NCBI GenBank assembly: GCA_947628685.1
Contig: CANRAT010000043.1
Coordinates: 1-12,404 of the forward strand
Source: an uncultured Bacilli bacterium
GTDB taxonomy: Bacteria > Bacillota_I > Bacilli_A > RF39 > UBA660
Direction: 5' to 3'
DNA length: 12,404 nt
Below are positions 6,840 through 12,404 of the stretch, in pieces; positions within the stretch are counted from its first letter, which is position 1, and the number at the start of each line of letters is the position of its first letter. A program made the translations under genes and the position numbers. The notes under the pieces are model-generated. The model was not told the origin of the DNA. It saw nothing but the letters and a program-made list of their open reading frames with translations, and did no database searches.

Positions 6840-7298
6840 ATGAGAAATGAATATTATGAATTTTTGGTAGATGCAAATCTTAATGAAGAGACATTTGCCA
6901 TGATTAAGCCTGATGGAATTGAAAACATTGTAAAAATTATTGAAATGATTTATTCTGCTGGTTTAAAAATTGAAAAATATGAAGTTAGACATTTGGATAA
7001 GGACATTTTAAAGGAACACTATGCTCATGTTATAGATAAGCCTTTTTATCCTGAACTTGAAAGTTTTATGCTTTCAGACAATGTTGTAACAATGATTATA
7101 AGTGGTGATGATGCAGTTTCTAAATTAAGACAATTAATGGGACCAACGGATAGTAAAGAAGCAGGTAAGGATACAATTAGAGGTAAATTTGGAACAGATA
7201 AAACAAGAAATGCTATACATGGTTCTGATTCAAGAAAAAGTGCAGAGATTGAAATAGAAAGATTTTTCAAACAAAAACAAAAGAGAATTACTCGTTAA
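6840..7298 (+). CDS. ndk: Nucleoside diphosphate kinase
   Basis: 152 residues. It transfers the gamma-phosphate of ATP to NDPs through a phospho-histidine. Visible motifs are TFAMIKPDG at 18-26 (nucleotide-binding Lys23), DTIRGKFG at 111-118, and the active-site NAIHGSDS with His127. Two features differ from typical bacterial enzymes: an N-terminal extension of about 17 residues, and a shortened stretch right after KPDG, where the usual RGLIGEII loop is missing several residues. The start rests on GGTGA at 6832-6836, only 3 nt from the ATG; the next in-frame ATG would delete the first strand, so the extension is probably real. It follows pnp by 9 nt. Its 3' end overlaps the HIT gene by 4 bp. 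Confidence 0.93.
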   Translation: MRNEYYEFLVDANLNEETFAMIKPDGIENIVKIIEMIYSAGLKIEKYEVRHLDKDILKEHYAHVIDKPFYPELESFMLSDNVVTMIISGDDAVSKLRQLMGPTDSKEAGKDTIRGKFGTDKTRNAIHGSDSRKSAEIEIERFFKQKQKRITR

Positions 7299-7307
7299 TT
7301 CTCTTTT
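7279..7307. terminator. Bidirectional terminator shared by ndk and the HIT gene
   Basis: AAAAGAGAATTA (7279-7290) pairs perfectly over 12 bp with TAATTCTCTTTT (7296-7307) around the loop CTCGT. Read either way it ends in a T-rich tail. It lies inside the 3' ends of both coding sequences, which overlap at 7295-7298. Confidence 0.8.
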
Positions 7308-7690
7308 AATATTTCATAAATTTCTTTAGGATCTTTTATAAATTCAGAATATTTAACTAATTCCATAGTTTTAATCCCTTTGTAATAAGGTTTTAAATGT
7401 AAATGATAATGTTTTACTTCTTGAACGCTTCCATTATTTTGAAGTAATGACACCCCTATACACCCTAATTTATCTTCTAATATTTTTTTAACTATCTTAG
7501 AAGCCTCATTAATACTTTTTAAAGTGTCAAGATCAATATCATCTAAATCAGTAAAATGTTTCTTAGGAATAATAAGTGTATGTCCATCACTATCCGGATT
7601 AATATCTAAAAATGCCATTACTTTATCGTTTTCATAGAATTTATAACACGGTATTTCTCCTTTAGCCATTTTACAAAATATACAATCCAT
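7295..7690 (-). CDS. hit: HIT-family nucleotide hydrolase/transferase (Hit/HinT-like)
   Basis: 131 residues. The histidine-triad motif HYHLHLKP (His94, His96, His98) is the catalytic signature of enzymes cleaving phosphoramidate or other nucleotide alpha-phosphate bonds, such as AMP-lysine or dinucleoside polyphosphates. Cys3 and Cys6 (CIFC) with His45 and His94 fit the zinc site of many HIT proteins. The segment MAFLDINPDSDGHTLIIPKKHF is the conserved fold core. GGAG at 7699-7702 sits 8 nt before the start, behind a good promoter. Convergent with ndk. The physiological substrate cannot be told from sequence. Confidence 0.95.
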   Translation of the reverse strand: MDCIFCKMAKGEIPCYKFYENDKVMAFLDINPDSDGHTLIIPKKHFTDLDDIDLDTLKSINEASKIVKKILEDKLGCIGVSLLQNNGSVQEVKHYHLHLKPYYKGIKTMELVKYSEFIKDPKEIYEILKEN

Positions 7691-7708
7691 ATAATCATCT
7701 CCAATATA

Positions 7709-7737
7709 ATTTTATCAAATAAGAATTTATTTGTCAC
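7709..7737 (-). promoter_or_regulatory. Promoter of the HIT gene
   Basis: On the minus strand: GTGACA (7737-7732), 17-bp spacer, TAAAAT (7714-7709) preceded by TGA, an extended -10. Transcription would start near 7702, so the Shine-Dalgarno at 7699-7702 would lie at the very 5' end of the mRNA. Confidence 0.6.
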
Positions 7738-7768
7738 TAATAAATTAGTTTGCTAAATTTTTAAATTT

Positions 7769-7829
7769 ATATACTTTTGTTAAGTATATTTATAATCATT
7801 ACTTTAATATCGATTAGAGTGATATTAAA
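7769..7829. repeat. Two AT-rich inverted repeats in the gap between rnhC and the HIT gene
   Basis: ATATACTT (7769-7776) pairs with AAGTATAT (7782-7789) over a 5-nt loop. TTTAATATC (7803-7811) pairs perfectly with GATATTAAA (7821-7829) over a 9-nt loop. Neither has a strong T-tail. They could be weak terminators of rnhC or protein-binding sites. No gene is seen in 7741-7887. Confidence 0.5.
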
Positions 7830-7887
7830 TTTAAACAAAATAAGAATTACAGGAGTAGAAAAATTAGTTAAATTATATTATGAGATG

Positions 7888-8838
7888 CTAGTTCTCTTTT
7901 ATTTTTTCAGTATTTTTAAAATTTAATTTTGCAATTTCTTCTAATTTTTCAAATCCATATTTATCTTTTATTTTATTTGCAACATCATCTACCAAGTTAC
8001 CTGCACCTTTAGGAAGTTCAAAACCAATACTGTTAGATAATTTATTAAATTCTTGAATAAAGATATATCTACTAATTAATGATGCACAAGCAACAGATAA
8101 ATGCTTATCTTCACCTTTAGTAAAAAAAGTAATATTTCTAACTACATTAGAAGCGTCTTTTAAATAATTAAAATATACATTTTTAGGTGCAAACTCATCT
8201 ATAATAATATAGTCATAATCTTTAACATTTTGACTTAATTTATATAAAACTTTATTATGTAGTATTGCTTTTATTTTATTCATATTAATACTAGTAGAGT
8301 AGTATTTATTATATTCTTTATTTGAAAGAATAATAGACTCATATTTTATTTCCTTAATAAATTTAGGTACTATTTTTAATATATCACTATCTGTTAACTT
8401 TTTTGAATCTTTAACTTTTAACTCTTCTAAAAAACTAATTTTATCTTTAGGTACAAATGCTGCAGTAACAACGATAGGTCCAAAATAATCACCTGTTCCA
8501 ACCTCATCTGAACCAATAGCAGAACTGTAATAAATTTTTGGATTAACAAAACTTGTATTATCCTTCTTTTTATCTGTATTACTATTTTTAACATTTACTT
8601 TACCACTATTTATACGCTCTGTACTAATCCAAAAATCGCTAGATAAATCGGCATCTTTTCCTTGAAATACTACTTTACCAGATTCATATAAAGTTATTAC
8701 AGTATCACCATCTTTTGCTTGCCATTTTGCATATTGAGGTGTTTTATCTCTCATGCACCATGACAACTCTTCACTCATCATATTAGCTGTTTTTTCACAT
8801 ACCGTAAAACTGATCACACTATTTTTTCCTTTATTCAT
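7888..8838 (-). CDS. rnhC: Ribonuclease HIII
   Basis: 316 residues, normal for the family. It cuts RNA in RNA-DNA hybrids, helping to remove R-loops and primers. Residues 1-about 80 form the N-terminal TBP-like substrate-binding domain that marks HIII against HII. The catalytic domain starts with IGSDEVGTGDYFGPIVV (108-124; Asp111, Glu112), followed by KVKDSKKLTD (141-150) and IIIDEFAP (211-218; Asp214), the usual acidic metal-binding set. GGTGA at 8844-8848 is 5 nt upstream of the ATG. It is divergent from cvpA; an rnhC/cvpA neighbourhood is also known in Bacillus, though there on one strand. Confidence 0.97.
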   Translation of the reverse strand: MNKGKNSVISFTVCEKTANMMSEELSWCMRDKTPQYAKWQAKDGDTVITLYESGKVVFQGKDADLSSDFWISTERINSGKVNVKNSNTDKKKDNTSFVNPKIYYSSAIGSDEVGTGDYFGPIVVTAAFVPKDKISFLEELKVKDSKKLTDSDILKIVPKFIKEIKYESIILSNKEYNKYYSTSINMNKIKAILHNKVLYKLSQNVKDYDYIIIDEFAPKNVYFNYLKDASNVVRNITFFTKGEDKHLSVACASLISRYIFIQEFNKLSNSIGFELPKGAGNLVDDVANKIKDKYGFEKLEEIAKLNFKNTEKIKEN

Positions 8839-8889
8839 CTAAATCACCAATACCATTTTACCACAAAATTTTACAAATTACTTTCTTTT

Positions 8890-8910
8890 TATAATTTTTT
8901 GTAATATAAT
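8890..8910 (+). promoter_or_regulatory. Candidate -10 elements in the rnhC/cvpA divergent gap
   Basis: Two TATAAT boxes on the plus strand (8890-8895 and 8905-8910) lie before cvpA. The first gives a sensible leader for the ATG at 8927. Neither has a good -35 at 16-18 bp, so the assignment is weak. No clear minus-strand promoter for rnhC was found. Confidence 0.35.
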
Positions 8911-8926
8911 TATATTGGTGAATGGT

Positions 8927-9616
8927 ATGGATATAGTTGGAATAATTATTTTAATATTTTTAGCTTTTGGAGCGTTATTAGGATTTAAAAGAGGATTTAC
9001 AAGGGAATTAGTATCTTTAGTAGGAATATTTTTAATATTAGTTTTATCATTTATATTAAAAAATCCAATAAGTGTATTTTTATATAATAATCTTCCATTT
9101 TTTAGTTTTGGAGGTATATTTAAAGATATAACTGTACTTAATATATTAATGTATGAGGTAATTGCATTTTTCATAGTATTTTTCGTTTTAACTATAATAT
9201 TTAGATTACTCTTGATGCTTACAAAAGTATTTGAAAAGTTTTTAACACTTACAATAATACTTGGTATACCATCTAAAATATTAGGTGCTATACTTGGAGT
9301 TTTACAATATTTGATATATACATTTATTATACTTTACATACTTAGTTTACCAACATTTAATTTATCAATTGTAAATAAGTCTAAAACTGCAAACACAATA
9401 TTAAATAAAACACCTATATTAAATAAAGTATGTGATGATACACTTGATACATTTAATGAAATAATGAAGTTAAAAGATGAATATAAGACTACAAATAATA
9501 TGGACGAATTTAATCAAAGGGCACTTATTGTAATGATTGAGAAGGGTATAATAACTAAAGAGAATGCTCAAAAATTAATCGATAAAGGTAAAATAAAGAA
9601 TGTAACTATAGAGTAG
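8927..9616 (+). CDS. cvpA: CvpA family membrane protein
   Basis: 229 residues from the chosen start. CvpA proteins are inner-membrane proteins named for a role in colicin V production in E. coli; their core function in Gram-positives is unclear. Visible are the family start MDIVGIIILIFLAFGALLGFKRGF, with Gly and the conserved basic end of helix 1, a second helix (about 24-42), a third (about 70-95), a fourth (about 107-138), and a soluble, charged C-terminal tail of about 85 residues. ATG 8927 is preferred because GGTGA (8917-8921) lies 5 nt before it; an upstream in-frame TTG at 8915 would overlap that Shine-Dalgarno. Divergent from rnhC. Confidence 0.85.
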   Translation: MDIVGIIILIFLAFGALLGFKRGFTRELVSLVGIFLILVLSFILKNPISVFLYNNLPFFSFGGIFKDITVLNILMYEVIAFFIVFFVLTIIFRLLLMLTKVFEKFLTLTIILGIPSKILGAILGVLQYLIYTFIILYILSLPTFNLSIVNKSKTANTILNKTPILNKVCDDTLDTFNEIMKLKDEYKTTNNMDEFNQRALIVMIEKGIITKENAQKLIDKGKIKNVTIE

Positions 9617-9643
9617 TGTAAAAGAGTGTAAAGGAGTAAAACG

Positions 9644-9670
9644 TTTAAATTAAAGGATTTTTAATTTAAA
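9644..9670 (+). terminator. AT-only hairpin downstream of cvpA
   Basis: TTTAAATTAAA (9644-9654) pairs perfectly with TTTAATTTAAA (9660-9670) around GGATT. The stem lacks G/C and a T-tail, so it may be only a weak terminator or 3'-end stabiliser. Confidence 0.4.
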
Positions 9671-9703
9671 TATTAAAAAAGTAATAATTGTATATAAAAT
9701 GCT

Positions 9704-9732
9704 TTGAAAAATGATTTTATATATGATAGAAT
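9704..9732 (+). promoter_or_regulatory. Promoter of the membrane-anchored coiled-coil gene
   Basis: TTGAAA at 9704-9709, 17-bp spacer, TAGAAT at 9727-9732 with extended -10 TG at 9724-9725. The start near 9739 gives a leader of about 70 nt. The small inverted repeat TTAGA-ttg-TCTAA at 9747-9759, just after the start, could be an operator. Confidence 0.7.
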
Positions 9733-9807
9733 AATAAGTGTGATAGTTAGATTGTCTAAAATAGTACATGTGCGTATTATGAAAACTTAAAAACAGGAGT
9801 GATAACA

Positions 9808-10497
9808 ATGATTAAACTTTTTGATTTATTAATATCTAATATTTACTTATATTTATGTATTTTAGCGCTTTTAATTATTATGACTACAATTTTGCTTATA
9901 ATAGCCTCAAATCAAAAAAATAGAAAAAAGATTAAAGATGATTTTAAGGAAGCAGAAAAAGTTGAGGAAGAACTACAAAAAGTAGATGATACTCCAAATG
10001 AACTTGAAAATATATTGAAGAAAATGCAAGAGGAAATTGATCTTAAACCAGAAGATGTAGTAAAAAAATTTGAAGAGGAACAAGAAGAAAAAGCAATTAT
10101 AAGTTATAAAGAACTAGTAGATAGTGTAAAAGCAGGAAAAATTGAAACAATAGATGATGAAGAGACGAATACTAATTTTGTTGAAAGTTTAAATATAGAA
10201 GAACCTATTACTGAGAGTACTATTGATACTCCATCTGTGACTCCACAAATGGTAAAAGATGCAATAACAAATATATCAGCATCTAGTGTTAAAGAAGAAC
10301 CAAAGAAATTCAAACAAAGTGAATTTATATCACCTGTATATGGAGTTATGGAAGAAAGGTTAGAATATCCAACTGTAAAGAAAACAGAAAATATTTTAGA
10401 CATTATGAACACACGAGATTATAATGCATTAACAGAAGAAATAAATAGACAAGAAGAATTTTTAAAGGCATTAAAAGAGTTTAGGAATAATTTATAA
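9808..10497 (+). CDS. Membrane-anchored acidic protein of unknown function
   Basis: 229 residues. I do not recognise the family. One membrane helix at about 8-34 is followed by a basic patch (NQKNRKKIK), so the rest should be cytosolic. Residues about 40-105 are Glu/Lys-rich and probably coiled-coil. The middle (about 110-180) is acidic and likely disordered, rich in Thr, Ser and Pro. The last 30 residues form another charged helix. The layout recalls membrane-tethered division or scaffold proteins, but no motif supports a specific match. ATG 9808 is chosen because AGGAG (9795-9799) is 8 nt upstream; an in-frame GTG at 9799 overlaps it. It has its own promoter and terminator. Confidence 0.7.
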   Translation: MIKLFDLLISNIYLYLCILALLIIMTTILLIIASNQKNRKKIKDDFKEAEKVEEELQKVDDTPNELENILKKMQEEIDLKPEDVVKKFEEEQEEKAIISYKELVDSVKAGKIETIDDEETNTNFVESLNIEEPITESTIDTPSVTPQMVKDAITNISASSVKEEPKKFKQSEFISPVYGVMEERLEYPTVKKTENILDIMNTRDYNALTEEINRQEEFLKALKEFRNNL

Positions 10498-10522
10498 ATT
10501 AGGGAGACCTAATTTTTTTTTT
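10496..10522 (+). terminator. Intrinsic terminator directly abutting the poly-G promoter
   Basis: AAATTAGG (10496-10503) pairs perfectly with CCTAATTT (10508-10515) around a GAGA tetraloop, followed by ten T in all. Its T-tail ends 4 bp before the -35 box of the next promoter. Confidence 0.9.
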
Positions 10523-10558
10523 AGTCTTGACATGTAGGGGGGGGGGCGTGGTAGAATA
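10515..10558 (+). repeat. 44-bp promoter repeat, copy 1
   Basis: Bases 10515-10558 (eight T, AGTCTTGACA, then GTAG with the G-run, then CGTGGTAGAATA) match 12361-12404 with one mismatch and equal G count. The two copies lie 1846 bp apart in direct orientation and bracket the variable surface-protein gene. Confidence 0.95.
10527..10557 (+). promoter_or_regulatory. Promoter with a G10 tract in the spacer (probable phase-variable switch)
   Basis: Perfect TTGACA at 10527-10532 and TAGAAT at 10552-10557, with extended -10 TG at 10549-10550. The spacer is 19 bp and contains ten consecutive G (10537-10546) in otherwise very AT-rich DNA. Eight G would give the optimal 17 bp, so slipped-strand change of the tract should set promoter strength. 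Transcription would start near 10564, leaving a leader of about 17 nt with the weak ribosome site AGGATAGGG (10566-10574). Confidence 0.85.
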
Positions 10559-10580
10559 GAAGTATAGGATAGGGATATGT

Positions 10581-12242
10581 ATGAAGAAGGGATTTACTTT
10601 AGTAGAACTACTTGGAGTAATAATAATTATATCGTTACTTGCACTACTTACAAGCGTGGCAGTAACAAAATTAGTTAAAGATTCAAAACAACAAATATCA
10701 AATGTACAAAAAAGTTTAATAGTAGAAGCAGCAAAGATATGGGGAGCAGATAATTTAGGAAAATTACCAAATAAGGGAGAATGTGTATATTTAAGTGTAT
10801 CAGATTTAAAAAATGAAGGATTACTAGATAATAGTGAAAAGTTAGATAATAATATTATTATAAGAATAAAAAATGAATTAAATGAAAATGGAAAAGAAAA
10901 ATTAAAATATAAAGTAAATGGAGCAACAGCAGGATGTAGTAATGGAGTAAAAGATTTATATAAAGATGAAAGTAAAGCAAATATACCAAGTTTAAGAGGA
11001 TTAGTACCTGTAGTTTATGATGAAGAAAAATCATCATGGAAAATTATAGATCCAACAGAAGAGTGGTATGACTATGATAATCAGTGGTGGGCGAATGCAG
11101 TAATACTAAGAGAAGATTTAAGAGAAGAAAAGAATATAGGAGATATAATAAGTGTCCCAACAGAAAATAATGATTTTAACTCTTCAGATGTACTAGCAAT
11201 GTTTGTATGGATACCAAGGTATTCATATACAATAGGAAATACATATGGAGTACAGTTAGAAGGAGGGAGTAAGCCTAGTAAGTCAACACCAGGCTCAATA
11301 GATATAAAATTTGTAGGAGTAGATAGTATAAAAGAGAATGGATTAGCAACATATGAAGGAGATACACCTAGTGAGTGGTATACCCACCCAGCATTCACAT
11401 TTGGTGAAGAAGAACTCTCTGGAATATGGGTAGGAAAGTTTGAGACAAGTCATATCAAATATACATCTGCGGCTACTAGCAATCAATTAAATTGTAGTGA
11501 TGAGAACTGTGAAGAAGCAGATAACTTAAGAATATTACCAAATGTGCAAGCAATAAGATATCAAAAAGTGGCTCCATATTTTTATGTAACAAGGTCAATG
11601 TCAAGAGATGGTAATCCATTTGGAATAAATTCAAGTATAATAGATACCCATATGATGAAGAATAGTGAATGGGGAGCAGTAGCATATTTATCACAAAGTA
11701 AATACGGAAAATATGGTAAAGACAAAAGTGAAGTACATATAAATAATTGTTTAAATCTTATAACAGGAATAGGAGCGGATAGTGCAAGTGATTCTGCATC
11801 TAGTTCGACATGCACAAATTCAAAAAATAAGTATAATGGTGAAAGTGGAGTAAAAGCATCAACAACAGGAAACATATATGGAATATATGATATGAGTGGA
11901 GGGACATATGAATTTGTAATGGGAAATTATAATAATATAGTAGGCTCATCAGGTTTTCAGGAAGATTTCTTTAATATAGAAGGAAATTCAAAATATTATG
12001 ATAAGTATACAATAACTAAAACATCAGAGTGTACTAATGAGGAATGTAAAGGTCATTCTTTAGGAGAAACAGAAGGTTGGTATGTTGATTATGCAAATTT
12101 TGTTTTTTTGAGTGCTAGTTGGTTCAGACGTGGTGGTTACTATGATGGTACGACAAGTACGGGTATATTTAATTTTTACTGCGTCTCCGGTGATAGTAAC
12201 AACGTCAATTCATTCCGTATTGTATTTTCGCCAATTTCATAA
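10581..12242 (+). CDS. Pilin-signal surface protein with FGE/C-type-lectin-like core and DGR-type variable end
   Basis: 553 residues. MKKG|FTLVELL is a type IV prepilin/pseudopilin signal: cleavage after Gly4, Phe as mature residue 1, Glu as residue 5, then a hydrophobic helix to about 30. It would be exported by a type IV pilus-like or competence-type machine. Residues about 60-160 form a pilin-head-like part with Cys68 and Cys119. Residues about 200-553 resemble a degenerate formylglycine-generating-enzyme/sulfatase-modifying-factor fold, a C-type-lectin-like scaffold: FVWIPRYSY, WVGKFETS, MMKNSEWGAVAYLSQSKYG and GIYDMSGGTYEFV (437-447) in place of the usual GLYDMSGNVWEWV. The C-terminus WFRRGGYYDGT...NSFRIVFSPIS has the pattern of DGR variable proteins. 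An enzyme role is unlikely; ligand binding at the cell surface is the best inference. The last 120 bases use codons unlike the rest of the gene. Confidence 0.85.
   Translation: MKKGFTLVELLGVIIIISLLALLTSVAVTKLVKDSKQQISNVQKSLIVEAAKIWGADNLGKLPNKGECVYLSVSDLKNEGLLDNSEKLDNNIIIRIKNELNENGKEKLKYKVNGATAGCSNGVKDLYKDESKANIPSLRGLVPVVYDEEKSSWKIIDPTEEWYDYDNQWWANAVILREDLREEKNIGDIISVPTENNDFNSSDVLAMFVWIPRYSYTIGNTYGVQLEGGSKPSKSTPGSIDIKFVGVDSIKENGLATYEGDTPSEWYTHPAFTFGEEELSGIWVGKFETSHIKYTSAATSNQLNCSDENCEEADNLRILPNVQAIRYQKVAPYFYVTRSMSRDGNPFGINSSIIDTHMMKNSEWGAVAYLSQSKYGKYGKDKSEVHINNCLNLITGIGADSASDSASSSTCTNSKNKYNGESGVKASTTGNIYGIYDMSGGTYEFVMGNYNNIVGSSGFQEDFFNIEGNSKYYDKYTITKTSECTNEECKGHSLGETEGWYVDYANFVFLSASWFRRGGYYDGTTSTGIFNFYCVSGDSNNVNSFRIVFSPIS
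12120..12224 (+). other. Candidate variable region (VR) of a diversity-generating retroelement target
   Basis: Codons 514-548 run from Trp514 to Val548. Fixed positions (W-F, R-G-G, G, F-x-F, S-F-R-x-V) alternate with positions whose codons fit mutated AAC/AAT templates, notably TAC-TGC-GTC-TCC (12177-12188), which differ only at bases 1 and 2 and all end in C. This segment is richer in G and C and uses CGT, ACG, TAC and TCC, rare in the rest of the gene. No template repeat or reverse transcriptase is in the window. Confidence 0.55.
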
Positions 12243-12314
12243 AACTGAATTTAAGAAAAATTATTAATTTTATATAATATAATTTTCAAAAAATAGTAAA
12301 TTTGTTAAAAAATT

Positions 12315-12368
12315 ACTAATTAGGGAATGCAATTAGGAAAATAATCCTTGCAATTAGTTCTTTTTTTT
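12315..12368 (+). terminator. Intrinsic terminator of the variable surface-protein gene
   Basis: ACTAATT (12315-12321) pairs with AATTAGT (12352-12358), extended by AGGGA/TCCTT (12322-12326 with 12345-12349) past a GC bulge. An eight-T tail follows at 12361-12368. The T-tail leads straight into the next poly-G promoter. The stretch 12243-12314 is AT-rich with no gene; a weak hairpin (12255-12287) lies just after the stop. Confidence 0.7.
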
Positions 12369-12404
12369 AGTCTTGACACGTAGGGGGGGGGGCGTGGTAG
12401 AATA
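12361..12404 (+). repeat. 44-bp promoter repeat, copy 2 (reaches window edge)
   Basis: Direct repeat of 10515-10558. The match may continue beyond the last base of the window, so the true repeat length is unknown. Confidence 0.95.
12373..12403 (+). promoter_or_regulatory. Second copy of the G10-spacer promoter, next gene outside window
   Basis: TTGACA at 12373-12378 and TAGAAT at 12398-12403, 19-bp spacer with ten G (12383-12392) and extended -10 TG at 12395-12396. It is identical to the promoter at 10527-10557 except for one base (C12379 for T10533). It should drive a gene starting about 24 bp beyond the -10, just past the window. Confidence 0.85.

Noticed and set aside
11081..11875. Minus-strand ORFs inside the variable surface-protein gene
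   Set aside because: They are shadows of the plus-strand gene, lack ribosome sites, and overlap one another in different frames.
10581..12242. Functional formylglycine-generating enzyme or sulfatase-modifying factor
   Set aside because: The core motif is altered (GGTYEFV for GNVWEWV), the protein has a pilin signal, and the expected catalytic Cys pair of the enzyme is not seen in the C-terminal region.
12255..12287. Hairpin after the stop codon as a DGR tropism element
   Set aside because: The stem is made almost only of A-T pairs with a bulge, so it is not distinguishable from chance in this composition.

Overview
The window is chromosomal DNA of a very AT-rich, low-GC Gram-positive-type bacterium, most likely an uncultured Bacillota/Bacilli lineage close to the Mollicutes branch (for example gut RF39- or Erysipelotrichales-like groups). 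Supporting signs are RNase HIII, an rpsO-pnp pair, rnhC next to cvpA, tRNAs with encoded CCA, strong Shine-Dalgarno sequences and TTGACA/TATAAT promoters. Full-length housekeeping ORFs read with TGG for Trp, so the standard bacterial code applies. The taxonomic placement is inference.

Layout. 1-1608: a terminator, then a strongly promoted single-pass membrane surface protein with an 11-unit Asn-Pro-Asp repeat, then its terminator. 1622-2124: a one-gene unit of unknown function with its own promoter and terminator. 2196-2438: a CAT-anticodon tRNA and tRNA-Leu(TAG). 2439-3793: a short possible island holding a DUF3592-like membrane protein. It is bounded by the tRNA-Leu 3' end and an imperfect copy of that end. 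3907-7298: the RNA/translation block rpsO, a small unknown gene, pnp and an NDP kinase. 7295-8838 (minus strand): a HIT-family protein, tail-to-tail with ndk through a shared hairpin, then rnhC. 8890-10522: cvpA, divergent from rnhC, and a membrane-anchored coiled-coil-like protein.

The most interesting part is the right end (10515-12404). A 553-residue protein starts with a type IV pilin/pseudopilin signal, carries a degenerate FGE/C-type-lectin-like core, and ends in a segment that looks like the variable region (VR) of a diversity-generating retroelement (DGR) target. Its promoter has a run of 10 G between the -35 and -10 boxes, a classic arrangement for slipped-strand phase variation. The same 44-bp terminator-tail/promoter block, with one mismatch and the same G10, recurs exactly at the end of the window. 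This implies a tandem array of similarly controlled genes continuing to the right. Taken together this suggests a surface-adhesin system with two layers of variation: on/off or graded expression by G-tract slippage, and ligand-site change by DGR mutagenesis. No reverse transcriptase or template repeat lies in this window, so the DGR part is inferred from the protein and codon pattern only.
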